Assembly: GCA_013288805.1 (NCBI GenBank)
Contig: JABDBE010000003.1
Span: 1 to 64,000 of the forward strand
DNA: 64,000 nt
Source of the DNA: Acidobacteriota bacterium
Lineage (GTDB): Bacteria > Acidobacteriota > Terriglobia > Terriglobales > Acidobacteriaceae
Direction of reading: 5' to 3'
The translations under genes were made by a program, and so were the position numbers. This document shows positions 36,544 to 44,670 of the stretch, piece by piece; the first letter of the stretch is position 1, and each line of letters opens with the position of its first letter. The notes beneath the pieces were generated by a model. The model was not told the DNA's origin and did no database searches. It saw only the letters and a list, made by a program, of their open reading frames with translations.

Positions 36544-36978
36544 CTAGCGGAGAAGCATTGTGTTGCCAGCAGCCATTTTGCGCAATCCGCGGTCAAAGGT
36601 GACCAATGTTAATCCAGTTGACTGCGCAAAAGCGGCCAGGTACGCGTCCGGCCATTGCTGCGAGAAGGAACGTGAATTTGAGGTCAGTCTGCGGAGCGAG
36701 GATTCAATCTGCTCGGGATCGGCTTCCGCGTGAAATGAAACCCTCTCGTCCTGAAGAAACGAGTCGTAGGTTTGCCACGCCTCAGCCTGGTTCCTTACAT
36801 CTTCCCGCATTACGCTGGGATGCGTAAGCAGCCTCAACAGCCCCAATTGGGTGAAGCGGCAAAAATAGACCTCTTCCCCATCCAGCCTCGCAAACCAGGA
36901 CGTGGCGGATGCGTGGTGTTGGTGTCCCTCGTAGGCCAACGCAATCCACACATTCACATCAGGGAAGTAGGATTTCAT
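36544..36978 (-). CDS. vapC: VapC family PIN-domain toxin
   Basis: A 144-residue ribonuclease toxin. The PIN fold carries acidic residues at the expected places: PDVNVWIALAY at the start, an Asp in QWPDAYLAAFA, and VTFDRGLRKM near the end. VapC cleaves RNA, often initiator tRNA or rRNA, when free from VapB. The gene overlaps vapB by 20 nt and is downstream of it, the standard order. No mobile element is adjacent. Tandem GATCGAGGAG copies just beyond the stop are a minor local repeat. Confidence 0.9.
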   Translation of the reverse strand: MKSYFPDVNVWIALAYEGHQHHASATSWFARLDGEEVYFCRFTQLGLLRLLTHPSVMREDVRNQAEAWQTYDSFLQDERVSFHAEADPEQIESSLRRLTSNSRSFSQQWPDAYLAAFAQSTGLTLVTFDRGLRKMAAGNTMLLR

Positions 36979-37195
36979 GGATGGCCTTATTGTCCAGCCT
37001 TAGCCAGCCGGGCCGTTTCGATTTGATCAGCGGCAGCGCGATTCTGCCCTTTGCCTCTGCGCGCCTTTTGCCGTTCAATTCGATCTCGACGCCCCGCAGA
37101 ATCAAGTCCTTTACCGAACAGCCGCGTAGAGCGGCTCTCGCTTTGAGCTGGCGATAGGTTGGGTCGGGAATGTCCACTGTGGTTCTCACAACCAC
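36959..37195 (-). CDS. vapB: VapB-like ribbon-helix-helix antitoxin
   Basis: A 78-residue antitoxin. The N-terminal VVRTTVDIPDPTYRQLKARAALRGCSVKDLILRGVEIEL is a ribbon-helix-helix DNA-binding motif. The C-terminal part (GWLRLDNKAIHEILLP) would wrap the toxin's active site. The start is GTG. A TATGCT -10 lies 6 nt upstream with no Shine-Dalgarno, so the mRNA is probably leaderless. Two 11-bp direct repeats overlap this promoter and are the likely autoregulatory operator. Confidence 0.85.
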   Translation of the reverse strand: MVVRTTVDIPDPTYRQLKARAALRGCSVKDLILRGVEIELNGKRRAEAKGRIALPLIKSKRPGWLRLDNKAIHEILLP

Positions 37196-37201
37196 TAGAA
37201 T

Positions 37202-37234
37202 AGCATATTTATGGCTATACTGCCATATTTATGG
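37202..37234 (-). promoter_or_regulatory. vapBC promoter and operator
   Basis: Two identical CATATTTATGG repeats (37204-37214 and 37224-37234) are spaced by exactly 20 bp, two helical turns. The first overlaps the minus-strand -10 hexamer TATGCT (37202-37207), 6 nt before the vapB GTG. This fits repression by a VapB dimer pair. Confidence 0.65.
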
Positions 37235-37236
37235 TG

Positions 37237-38268
37237 CTACTTCCCGATCATCGCTTTCCGATATGCTGCCACGTTCTTATTGTGCTCTTCCAGGTTCTTG
37301 GCGAAGCGGTGATGGCCGTTGCCATTGCTGACGAAATAGAAATAGTCGGTATCGGCGGGATGCATCGCCGCTTCGAGCGACGTCTTTCCGGGATTGCCAA
37401 TCGGCCCCGGCGGAAGTCCTGCGTGAGTGTAGGTGTTGTAATCGGAATGGAACTGCATATCGGCATGATGAAGTGCGCCGCTGTAGGTTCCCTGCAGAAG
37501 TTCGGCATAGATCACGCTGGGATCGGCTTGCAAGGCGCCGTGCTTCGCCATGCGGTTGTAGTAGACACTCGCCACCAGCGGCCGTTCTTCCGGTGCGGCC
37601 GTTTCCTTCTCAATAATGGAGGCTAGAGTGACGGTCTGCTGAACGTCGTTGGCCTGGTTCTGCAGATCGCTATTCTTCACATCTGTGATCTTCGCGTCGT
37701 TCGTCAAACCAATCTCTTTTGCGACCAGGCGGAACTGTTTTACCATCGCTGCCGCCATCTCTTCCATGGTCTGCATGCGCGTGAACTCATAGGTATTCGG
37801 AAAGAGATAGCCCTCCAGGGTTTTGGCGTCCGGGGCAAGGTCAGAGATCAGAGACGTGTCCGATGTCGCGACTTTCAAGAAGTCCTCGCTCGAACCCAAG
37901 CCGGCGTTCTGGATGGCTTGCGCGATGTCGAACATGTTGAAGCCCTCGGGAATCACAACGGTGTGGAAATAAACGTCTCCACGAACCAGTCGCCTGTGGA
38001 CATCAACGGAAGTCGCACTGTTGTCGAAAAGATACTCGCCGGCCTTCAGGGAGCGTTTGTGATGGAGGTAATGCCAGACGACGAAGGCGTCAGCGCTGCG
38101 AATCACGCCCGCAGATTGCAATTCGGTCGCGATGCGCCGAGTGGAGTAGCCCGGATGCAAGAGCACAAACGTCTGCCCCGCCGGCATCACCGGCTGCATC
38201 AGCGTCCAAGCCAGCCACCCCCCGACGGCGAGGATAGCGAGCAGGAACAATGTGAAAATGACTCGCAC
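37237..38268 (-). CDS. mltG: endolytic murein transglycosylase MltG
   Basis: A 343-residue membrane-anchored lytic transglycosylase that cuts nascent glycan strands. After one N-terminal TM helix (VIFTLFLLAILAVGGWLAW) come a LysM-like region and the YceG core. The catalytic glutamate lies in TLASIIEKETAAPEERPLVASVYYNR, with HGALQADPSVIYA and YNTYTHAGLPPGPIGNPG close by. The length is standard. The start is GTG with TAAACT 9 nt upstream and no Shine-Dalgarno. A heptad foldback element lies upstream, between it and ruvX. Confidence 0.94.
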   Translation of the reverse strand: MRVIFTLFLLAILAVGGWLAWTLMQPVMPAGQTFVLLHPGYSTRRIATELQSAGVIRSADAFVVWHYLHHKRSLKAGEYLFDNSATSVDVHRRLVRGDVYFHTVVIPEGFNMFDIAQAIQNAGLGSSEDFLKVATSDTSLISDLAPDAKTLEGYLFPNTYEFTRMQTMEEMAAAMVKQFRLVAKEIGLTNDAKITDVKNSDLQNQANDVQQTVTLASIIEKETAAPEERPLVASVYYNRMAKHGALQADPSVIYAELLQGTYSGALHHADMQFHSDYNTYTHAGLPPGPIGNPGKTSLEAAMHPADTDYFYFVSNGNGHHRFAKNLEEHNKNVAAYRKAMIGK

Positions 38269-38277
38269 CGTACCAAT

Positions 38278-38283
38278 AGTTTA
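38278..38283 (-). promoter_or_regulatory. -10 hexamer of mltG
   Basis: TAAACT on the minus strand is 9 nt before the GTG; a leader of about 2 nt is predicted. Confidence 0.4.
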
Positions 38284-38289
38284 GATGAG

Positions 38290-38373
38290 AGCCGGTCGTG
38301 GGTCGTTGGCCATTGGTCGTTAGCCGTTGGTCACCTTGGGAGGGCAGAGCCAAAGGCCAATTGCTACGGGCTA
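38290..38373. repeat. heptad foldback element 8
   Basis: Six units (38290-38331, type CGTTGGY) and four units of the opposite sense (38346-38373, type AAGGCCA/ATTGCTA) in separate phases. It fills the ruvX-mltG spacer, and its right end reaches the last codons of ruvX. Confidence 0.75.
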
Positions 38374-38831
38374 TCTCTCGCGTCCATCCAGCTTTGCAGG
38401 ATCAAGACGGCGGCCATCTGATCGACCACTTGTCCCCGCCGCTTGATCGACATTTCAGTTTCGCGCAGCAGACGGTTGGCTTGGGCTGAGCTCAAGCGTT
38501 CGTCCCAGAGGTGAATCGGCAAGGGAAAACGCTGACGTAGCTCTTCTGCGAAGCGTTGCATCTTCTCAGCTTGGATGCCTTCAGCCCCGCTCATGCGCAG
38601 CGGGTAGCCCACGACGATCTCGGTCACCTCGTATTCGCGGATCACCTTTTCCAGTTGGGCGAAATCCAGGCGCTTGTTTTGTCGCTGGATGGTTTCGAGT
38701 CCCTGCGCAGTAATGCCGAGGGGGTCCGATATGGCAAGGCCGATCCGCTTGGACCCAACGTCTAAACCTAGAACTCGGGCCAGACTACGCGGCCCCAAGC
38801 CGTTCTGGGACTGGGTTGGTTCAGAGGGCAC
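38364..38831 (-). CDS. ruvX: putative pre-16S rRNA nuclease / Holliday-junction-resolvase-like protein
   Basis: A 155-residue YqgF/RuvX RNase H-fold protein involved in 16S rRNA 5' maturation. LGLDVGSKRIGLAISDPLGITAQGLETI, EIVVGYPLRMSGAEG, LPIHLWDERLSSAQANRLL and the C-terminal VDQMAAVLILQSWMD are family blocks; the three acidic catalytic residues are in DVGS, GYP-adjacent and DERL/DQMA positions. The track's start at 38903 overlaps the divergent gene. I choose GTG at 38831, which sits 6 nt after a TATAAT. Upstream is a divergent AI-2E-family gene. Confidence 0.9.
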   Translation of the reverse strand: MPSEPTQSQNGLGPRSLARVLGLDVGSKRIGLAISDPLGITAQGLETIQRQNKRLDFAQLEKVIREYEVTEIVVGYPLRMSGAEGIQAEKMQRFAEELRQRFPLPIHLWDERLSSAQANRLLRETEMSIKRRGQVVDQMAAVLILQSWMDARDSP

Positions 38832-38837
38832 GTGCGC

Positions 38838-38843
38838 ATTATA
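38838..38843 (-). promoter_or_regulatory. -10 box of leaderless ruvX
   Basis: TATAAT on the minus strand lies 6 nt before the GTG. Because TTATAA is palindromic, the plus strand shows a TATAAG that may serve the divergent permease gene. Confidence 0.5.
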
Positions 38844-38866
38844 AGTCCCGATGAAATAGCCAAGAA

Positions 38867-39967
38867 ATGGATTACGATGCTGAAATGGCGACCGGCGAAG
38901 CACAAGCTCAGACCCAGACGATACCAGCTCCGTCGTTGCCGCCGCCCAACCCTAAACTGCGCCCGCACTGGTCGATGAACATCATTGGTATCGCCGGAAT
39001 CCTCACACTTTGCTATGTCGGCGAATCGGTGCTGGTGGTGATGCTGGTTTCCGTGCTGCTGGCGTTCATCCTCGCTCCCATCGTCGATCTGCTGACGTAT
39101 CTTCGCTTCCCTCGCAGTCTGGCGGCCGCGATCGCCATTCTACTGTTGCTGGCTGCGTTGGCCGGGATTGTCTACTTTTCTTACAACCAGGCGGCCACAC
39201 TGCTGCAGGATCTCCCCAAATACACCAGTAAAGTTCGCGATGAGGCTTTGCGCTTCCGCAAGAGCGCGGAGCGCTTCGAAGTCCTGGCTCCGGAACATGA
39301 GAAGGGAGTTGTGAGCGTCCGTCCCGCGACCGACTGGACCGAAGTCCTGACTCGTGGCTTCGGTTCGGCGAGCGCAGCGATCCTGGCGGTCTCGTTCGTG
39401 CCCTTCCTGGTGTTCTTTATGCTGACTTGGCAGCAGCACGTCCGCTCGGCCACGGTCATGCTCTTTCCCTTGGAGAACCGCCATACCGCCTACGTCACCT
39501 TGGGCCAGATTTCGGCCATGGTCCGCAGTTTCATGGTGGGAAACTTGCTCATCGGGCTATTGCTGGGGGCCATCAGTACGGTCGTCTTCTGGCTGATTCA
39601 CTTACCGTTCTTCTACTTCGCCGGATTTGCCAGCGGCTTTTTGAGCCTGGTTCCTTACATGGGACTTCTGCTCGCTCTAGTCCCGCCGATATTTGTAGGG
39701 CTAGGGCACACGGATTCCCAGGACATCGTGCTGATTATCGGCGCGGTGCTCGCCTTGCACTTGGTCGCTCTCAACCTGCTCTATCCCAGAATCCTGGGCA
39801 AGCGCCTGCAACTCAATCCTTTAGCGGTAACCATGTCGCTTTTGGTATGGGGTGCGTTATGGGGAGCGATGGGCCTGCTCCTAGCTATTCCGATTACCGC
39901 CGCCATAAGGATCATCTTTGCCCACGTGGAGTCGTTGAAACCCTACGGGGCCTGGCTCGGGGAATGA
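38867..39967 (+). CDS. AI-2E family transporter (PerM/YdiK type)
   Basis: A 366-residue inner-membrane protein with about eight TM helices. An N-terminal Pro-rich cytoplasmic stretch is followed by SMNIIGIAGILTLCYVGESVLVVMLVSVLLAFILAPIVDLL, a large soluble loop (about 100-150) and the C-terminal block with FASGFLSLVPYMGLLLALVPPIFVG and YPRILGKRLQLNPLAVTMSLLVWG. These are typical of the AI-2E/UPF0118 family, some of which act as Na+/H+ antiporters or export AI-2. Substrate is unknown. A second ATG at 38885 is an alternative start. It is divergent from ruvX. Confidence 0.87.
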   Translation: MDYDAEMATGEAQAQTQTIPAPSLPPPNPKLRPHWSMNIIGIAGILTLCYVGESVLVVMLVSVLLAFILAPIVDLLTYLRFPRSLAAAIAILLLLAALAGIVYFSYNQAATLLQDLPKYTSKVRDEALRFRKSAERFEVLAPEHEKGVVSVRPATDWTEVLTRGFGSASAAILAVSFVPFLVFFMLTWQQHVRSATVMLFPLENRHTAYVTLGQISAMVRSFMVGNLLIGLLLGAISTVVFWLIHLPFFYFAGFASGFLSLVPYMGLLLALVPPIFVGLGHTDSQDIVLIIGAVLALHLVALNLLYPRILGKRLQLNPLAVTMSLLVWGALWGAMGLLLAIPITAAIRIIFAHVESLKPYGAWLGE

Positions 39968-40077
39968 GATTCTTGCGCTCAAACGCTAACTCTTTGTGTG
40001 GCTGAGACTTGTACAGAGTTCGCCCTCCGCCCTTCCCATCCGAGGAAGCCCCGGCGATGGCAAGGCGCCATTCGAAA

Positions 40078-40106
40078 TTGCCTTTCTGTTCCGAATCGGG
40101 TAAAAT
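40078..40106 (+). promoter_or_regulatory. carD promoter
   Basis: TTGCCT (40078-40083), a 17-bp spacer and TAAAAT (40101-40106), giving a leader of about 42 nt before the ATG at 40155. Confidence 0.65.
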
Positions 40107-40154
40107 AAACCTGAATTTGTTCCTCGCTTTCCCTCCGTTCGTGGATGGTTCTTC

Positions 40155-40691
40155 ATGCTTAATGGTGATGGCAATTTCCACATAGGCGACAAGGTCGTCT
40201 ATCCCAATCATGGCGTTGGCATCATTGAACAGATCAGCAGCCGGACTATTGGCGAGAGTGTGGAAAACTTCTACCTGCTCAAGATCAAATCCAGCAGCCT
40301 GAAAGTCATGGTACCTTTCCACAACGTCGGCACCGTCGGCCTCCGGCGGGTAGTGAAGAACGGCGAAATCCAGAAGATCGTGGATTTTCTTGAAGATGGA
40401 GCCTGTGACAACAACGCCGACTGGAAATATCGCTTCAAGGAAAACTCCGAGCGCATGCGCACCGGCTCCTTGCTAGAAGTCGCCAATGTCTTGAAAGCGC
40501 TGCTGGTGCTCAACCAGTCGAAGTCTCTCTCCTTTCGCGAAAAGAAAATGTTGGAGCGCGCCCGCTACCTCCTGGTCAGCGAATTGGCGATGGCGAAGAA
40601 CTGCGAAGAGCCTCATATCGAGGAGTTGTTGACCAAAGCTCTGTCCAAGTCCAACCTGAGATTCCCTGAAGCTTCCGAATTTCAAGCTTAA
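40155..40691 (+). CDS. carD: CarD family transcriptional regulator
   Basis: A 178-residue RNA-polymerase-binding regulator (CarD/CdnL family). The N-terminal Tudor-like domain reads FHIGDKVVYPNHGVGIIEQISS, then VENFYLLKIKSSSLKVMVPFHNVGTVGLR. The C-terminal half is helical (RFKENSERMRTGSLLEVANVLKALLVLNQSKSLSFREKKMLERARYLLVSELAMAKN). Family members bind the RNAP beta subunit and stabilise open complexes, including at rRNA promoters. It is followed by greA, also an RNAP-acting protein. Confidence 0.92.
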   Translation: MLNGDGNFHIGDKVVYPNHGVGIIEQISSRTIGESVENFYLLKIKSSSLKVMVPFHNVGTVGLRRVVKNGEIQKIVDFLEDGACDNNADWKYRFKENSERMRTGSLLEVANVLKALLVLNQSKSLSFREKKMLERARYLLVSELAMAKNCEEPHIEELLTKALSKSNLRFPEASEFQA

Positions 40692-40793
40692 GTTCGGGGC
40701 TGCTGCAAACCCTGCCGTTCTTTTTTGAATACCGATCGTTCCATCCTGACAAAAAGTCTGTAAACCGTGTGAGTTTGCGGCTGGCGCTGGGTT

Positions 40794-40799
40794 TATAAT
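40794..40799 (+). promoter_or_regulatory. -10 box of greA
   Basis: TATAAT lies 10 nt before the ATG of greA, so the leader would be 3-4 nt. No strong -35. Confidence 0.5.
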
Positions 40800-40809
40800 C
40801 CGTGGAAGC

Positions 40810-41289
40810 ATGACCGAGCAAATCAAGCGGAAGCTACAAGAGGAAATGAATCAGCTCGAACACGAACTGGTTCACGAACTCCCCAAAGAGATCAAGAAAG
40901 CCGCCGCCCTCGGAGATCTCAGCGAAAACGCCGAATACCACATGGCCAAGCAGCGCCAGGAGTTCGTCAAGGCGCGTCTCCGCCAACTCGGCAAACGCAT
41001 GAGCGACCTGGCTTTGATCAACATGGACAACATCCCCCGCGACAAGGTGGGTCTGGGATCGACTGTCCGGGTTTACGACAACGACAAGAACGAAGAAATC
41101 GAGTACAAGCTGGTCACCAGCGAAGAAGCCGACTTTCCTTCCGGAAAGATTTCCACCAGCTCCCCGATCGGGCGCGCGCTGCTGAACAAAAAAGTGGGCG
41201 ACACCGCTCTCGTAGTAACGCCCAACGGCAAGCGCGAGATGGAAGTCCTGAAATTAAGCACCATTCACGACGAGGCCGCAGCCGGGTGA
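40810..41289 (+). CDS. greA: transcription elongation factor GreA
   Basis: A 159-residue factor that inserts its coiled-coil tip into the RNAP secondary channel and stimulates cleavage of backtracked RNA. The coiled coil has the catalytic acidic tip in LGDLSENAEYHMAKQRQ. The C-terminal FKBP-like domain reads VGLGSTVRVYDNDKNEEIEYKLV, ISTSSPIGRALLNKKVGDTALVVTPNGKREMEVL. Length is normal. It follows carD by 118 nt. The next gene, for a CDP-alcohol phosphatidyltransferase, overlaps its stop by 4 nt. Confidence 0.95.
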   Translation: MTEQIKRKLQEEMNQLEHELVHELPKEIKKAAALGDLSENAEYHMAKQRQEFVKARLRQLGKRMSDLALINMDNIPRDKVGLGSTVRVYDNDKNEEIEYKLVTSEEADFPSGKISTSSPIGRALLNKKVGDTALVVTPNGKREMEVLKLSTIHDEAAAG

Positions 41290-41954
41290 CGGGCACGAAC
41301 AAATCTGGACCTCGGACTTGGACCAGTGCCTTCGGACGCGCCTGCGGCGTCCTGCTGGATGCCATCGTGCGCCGGCTGGCGCTCGCCCGCGTCAACCCAA
41401 ACGTCCTCACTTTTCTGGGCCTCGTAGTCAACATCGTCGCCGCGTTTCTGTTTGGATATGCCAACGGCGACAATCAAGCTCGCATGTTCCGCTACGCCGG
41501 CCTGGTCATCATCGGTTCCGGTTTCTTCGATCTGGTGGACGGCGCCGTCGCTCGAGCCAGCAATCGAGTCACCCGCTTCGGCGGCTTCTTCGATTCCGTA
41601 GTCGATCGCTACAGCGACGCCTCGCAGTTCCTCGGATTGCTGGTCTTTTACGCCCGCGGCGACCGCTTTTTCTACGTCGTGCTCACCGCCATCGTGATGA
41701 TCAGCGCCATCATGGTCAGCTACACTCGCGCCCGTGCCGAATCACTCATCGGTTCCTGCCGCGTAGGTTTCATGGAGCGTCCGGAGCGCCTGGTCTTAGT
41801 CATCATCGGAGCCCTCTTCAACCGCATGGCCCCGGTGCTATGGATCATCGCCGTGCTCTCGACGATCACAGTCATCCACCGCGTCCGCTACACCTGGACC
41901 CGTACCGAATTGGTAGATCGAGCCGCCGCAGCCACTCCCGGCCAAGCCGCATAG
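41286..41954 (+). CDS. CDP-alcohol phosphatidyltransferase
   Basis: A 222-residue integral membrane enzyme that joins a CDP-alcohol (such as CDP-diacylglycerol) to an alcohol in phospholipid synthesis. The complete signature D-G-x2-A-R-x8-G-x3-D-x3-D is present: DGAVARASNRVTRFGGFFDSVVD. About six TM helices surround it. The head group is not deducible; PgsA-like, PIS-like and inositol-phosphate types share this motif. The start GTG overlaps greA by 4 nt, so translation is coupled. A terminator follows the stop. Confidence 0.9.
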   Translation: MTGTNKSGPRTWTSAFGRACGVLLDAIVRRLALARVNPNVLTFLGLVVNIVAAFLFGYANGDNQARMFRYAGLVIIGSGFFDLVDGAVARASNRVTRFGGFFDSVVDRYSDASQFLGLLVFYARGDRFFYVVLTAIVMISAIMVSYTRARAESLIGSCRVGFMERPERLVLVIIGALFNRMAPVLWIIAVLSTITVIHRVRYTWTRTELVDRAAAATPGQAA

Positions 41955-41987
41955 AGCGGACACCCCTGTCCGCTGCTTTTGTCTTTT
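41955..41987 (+). terminator. intrinsic terminator after the CDP-alcohol phosphatidyltransferase
   Basis: An AGCGGACA stem, CCCC loop and TGTCCGCT are followed by GCTTTTGTCTTTT. Confidence 0.8.
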
Positions 41988-42126
41988 CCGAATGGCCCGG
42001 TCTTCGCCGTTCGTAATTCTTCTTGACATCACGTTCTGGATGAATACTCTTAGGGCGCCAGCCCTCCCTTGTTTCAATTACCGCGAATCTCGCCTGCTCA
42101 AAAATGCCATACCCAGGGAGAACGGC

Positions 42127-43467
42127 ATGTCTCGCTTCCCAATCCATTTCTTCGCGAAGCTGTTCTTACTCTTGCTATGCGTTTCTGCCGTCGCAGAGGA
42201 CAGCCTCAAGACCATCGACAACCCCGGTGGAGGGCAGATCGTCTACGGGCCCGTCGCCGGACAGACCTCAATGCAAGGCGCGATGGGAGCCTTGCTCCGC
42301 GATATCCACAACCGCTTCGGCGAGCGTCCACAGATCGGCAGGTTCTTCCAGGCCGGGGGCACAGACTCCGTGGCAACCTTTTTCACAGTGACGGCAAAGA
42401 GCCAGGCTGGAAAGCACATCGCCGGCATGGTCATCGTTTCCATGCCTACCGGAACCCAACCAACCGGCGCGTTCATTTACGACGATGCACAGCGCTTCGG
42501 CACTACTGCCAATCCCATGTTGAAAACGTTGAACCAGGTTTTGCACCCCGATTCCGGCAAACCCGCGTCGCCGTCAGCAGCAGCACAAGCCGCCAACGTT
42601 CCCCCACTCCAGCAGACGCCCTTCCCAGACGGAAGCGGCAGCATCGGTCTACCCCCAGGATGGCAAATCACCAACGCCGGTAAAGGCACAGTCAATGCTG
42701 TCGGACCCAATTCAGAATCGATCCATTTCGGATTGTATTTCCCAATCCTCGACCCCAGAAATCCACAAACTCAGATGTCGCTCCGCAGCGGCCGCCCGCT
42801 GCCCGGAATGTATACCGCCTACCCGTCCGGAGGAGATCTGGTGCAGGCGTTTCTTGCCGTAATTCAGCAAGTTCATCAAAAGCAACACGCTGCGATGCCC
42901 ACGATCAACATCACCAGTTCGAAAAAGATGCCGACATCACCAACCGAGACTGACTCGGTACTGCTGACCGCGGACATCGACTCTCACGACGGCAAGGGTC
43001 TCATGGCCTCGAGCCTTCTGGTCTCTGCGCTCCGGCCGATTACGGGTGGGACTTGGGCGATCACGGTAAATCAGGGAAGCTTGCCCAAGCGACTTGCAGA
43101 TCAAGAGTGGCCCACCATTACGGCCATCGCTAACAGTTGGCGGCTGAACGGTGCCGTCATTCAAGCTCAGACCCAGACCGAAATCGGGAGAATCAAACAG
43201 ATCGGCGCCAACGCCAAAGCCCAGGCCGATGCCGCCCATGCAGCCGAAGACGCTCACAACGCCAGTGTCGAAGCACGATGGGATAGCCAGGCCAGAAGCA
43301 ATCAGAATTTCTCCAACTACCTGCTTGACCAGACCGTCGTTCAGGACAACAACACCGGCGGCCACGCCACGCTATGGAATCAATACGCTGACTCGTTGGT
43401 CAAGAACGATCCCAATCGCTACCAGTACGTGCAGACACCAGACTTTCTAAAAGGGATCGATTATTAA
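42127..43467 (+). CDS. exported protein of unknown function
   Basis: This 446-residue protein is not recognised. A signal peptide (FAKLFLLLLCVSAVAE) is followed by a roughly 120-residue N-terminal domain (TIDNPGGGQIVYGPV, FFTVTAKSQAGKHIAGMVIVSMP), a linker rich in Ser, Ala and Pro, then a globular middle (DGSGSIGLPPGWQITNAGKGTVNAVGPNSESIHFGLYFPI) and a C-terminal Ala/Gln/Asn-rich helical tail. The pattern recalls periplasmic or surface beta-proteins. The ATG at 42127 is preferred over 41992 because it directly precedes the signal. It is convergent with the TonB-C gene that ends 4 nt away. Confidence 0.7.
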   Translation: MSRFPIHFFAKLFLLLLCVSAVAEDSLKTIDNPGGGQIVYGPVAGQTSMQGAMGALLRDIHNRFGERPQIGRFFQAGGTDSVATFFTVTAKSQAGKHIAGMVIVSMPTGTQPTGAFIYDDAQRFGTTANPMLKTLNQVLHPDSGKPASPSAAAQAANVPPLQQTPFPDGSGSIGLPPGWQITNAGKGTVNAVGPNSESIHFGLYFPILDPRNPQTQMSLRSGRPLPGMYTAYPSGGDLVQAFLAVIQQVHQKQHAAMPTINITSSKKMPTSPTETDSVLLTADIDSHDGKGLMASSLLVSALRPITGGTWAITVNQGSLPKRLADQEWPTITAIANSWRLNGAVIQAQTQTEIGRIKQIGANAKAQADAAHAAEDAHNASVEARWDSQARSNQNFSNYLLDQTVVQDNNTGGHATLWNQYADSLVKNDPNRYQYVQTPDFLKGIDY

Positions 43468-43470
43468 GGG

Positions 43471-44490
43471 CTATTCGGTCGGGGCATTCCCGGCTAAAGA
43501 TGTCGCCGGATGCAGCGGCCTCCCAAACATAATCCCGGTTTCCACTTCCACCGGTTTTCGGTCCCGCAGGTACGGCTTGAACTTCCATTGTTTGAAGGCG
43601 TCCGTAATGGCCTTTGCCTGGTCGGGAAATGCGCTCAGAAAGTGAACGTGTTTTACCCTGCCTTCTTTGTCGATGATGATTCGAACCGGAACCGCATTGA
43701 ATCGGTGCTCGGTAAAGACCGGATCAGCCCGCGCAATCACGTTTTCCCCCTGCGCATAATCCTTGATGCACACTGGTACATCGCCGCCAGTGCCGGCCGT
43801 CGGGCCGGCCTCCGCAGGCAACTCCATCTTGTTGAGGTCAAGCATCAAGCTCGACAGCAGCTTTGTGTCCCTGCTGCTTAGCACCACTTCCACGGTGTGG
43901 CACCGGAGTTCGGTCGCGAGCACGTACCAATGCAGCTCTGCCACCGGAGACCAATAGGCAAAGAAAGTAAAAGGACGTCCGCCAATTTTGGCCGGCGTAG
44001 GCGTGAGCTCCAATTTGTAATCGGCTTGCAGGTTATCCTTTGAGTAATTGACGACCTGTAACGCGTTGGTCGCGGGTAGAGTGGTGAAGAACATATCGTC
44101 CGCCGTGATCAGAATGCTGCCTCGATCCGGCCCTTTAAGTGTGTCCCCCGGACTGATCTGCGCCAGCACGTAGCGGCCACTTTCCGACGGAGGCGGTCCC
44201 TTGTATTTCTCCGTCCAATCCTTGGGCAGCGCGTAGGTCATACCGAAATACGGGTCGCGGAAAACATTGTTGGTCACGTTGCCGTCTTCGGGCACGGGAG
44301 TTACTGAATCGCTCGCACTGGACCATGCGCCCTTCACCAAGATGACCCCAGTAGGCACCTTCGTCAGCGGTTGCGTGCTGTTAGAAAAGTCGCCGCCATT
44401 CTGGGATGCGATTTGGGATTTTGCACTTTGACCCCACGCCAGCAACGGTAAAGCGAGGCCAATAAGCAGAGATAAAAGCCTATGATGCAT
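43471..44490 (-). CDS. exported TonB-C-domain protein
   Basis: A 339-residue protein. The signal peptide (LLSLLIGLALPLLAWGQ) is followed by a roughly 200-residue N-terminal domain (PYFGMTYALPKDWTEKYKGPPP, SILITADDMFFTTL) and a C-terminal TonB-C domain (NAVPVRIIIDKEGRVKHVHFLSAFPDQAKAITDAFKQWKFKPYLRDRKPVEVETGI). It lacks the N-terminal TM helix and proline linker of true TonB. The N-terminal domain could be a lipid-binding or sensor fold. The ATG at 44490 is preferred because it begins the signal. It lies downstream of the di-heme oxidoreductase gene on the same strand. Confidence 0.75.
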   Translation of the reverse strand: MHHRLLSLLIGLALPLLAWGQSAKSQIASQNGGDFSNSTQPLTKVPTGVILVKGAWSSASDSVTPVPEDGNVTNNVFRDPYFGMTYALPKDWTEKYKGPPPSESGRYVLAQISPGDTLKGPDRGSILITADDMFFTTLPATNALQVVNYSKDNLQADYKLELTPTPAKIGGRPFTFFAYWSPVAELHWYVLATELRCHTVEVVLSSRDTKLLSSLMLDLNKMELPAEAGPTAGTGGDVPVCIKDYAQGENVIARADPVFTEHRFNAVPVRIIIDKEGRVKHVHFLSAFPDQAKAITDAFKQWKFKPYLRDRKPVEVETGIMFGRPLHPATSLAGNAPTE

Positions 44491-44552
44491 ACGACCTCCA
44501 ACCCAATGTAGGCGCAGGCGTCCCGCCCGAGGTCCTCGCCGCCAATTCACCA

Positions 44553-44592
44553 TTGTCATTCCGAGGAGCGAAGCGACGAGGAATCTCGGTTT
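44553..44592 (+). repeat. dispersed TGTCATTC...GAGCGAA...GAATCT repeat, copy 2
   Basis: TGTCATTCCGAGGAGCGAAG is followed by CGACGAGGAATCTCGG. It is a close match to the copy at 28605-28642 on the other strand. Confidence 0.7.
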
Positions 44593-44634
44593 CTGCCGAT
44601 AGCGCGAAAAACGCCCGCCACCCAGCAAAACTCC

Positions 44635-44658
44635 GGCGAGACGCTCCCGCGTCTCGCC
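44635..44658 (-). terminator. perfect 10-bp hairpin, candidate terminator after the di-heme gene
   Basis: GGCGAGACGC and GCGTCTCGCC around a 4-nt loop. On the minus strand a short TTTT follows after four bases, so termination is possible but weak. Confidence 0.5.
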
Positions 44659-44670
44659 AGAATCCGTAAA

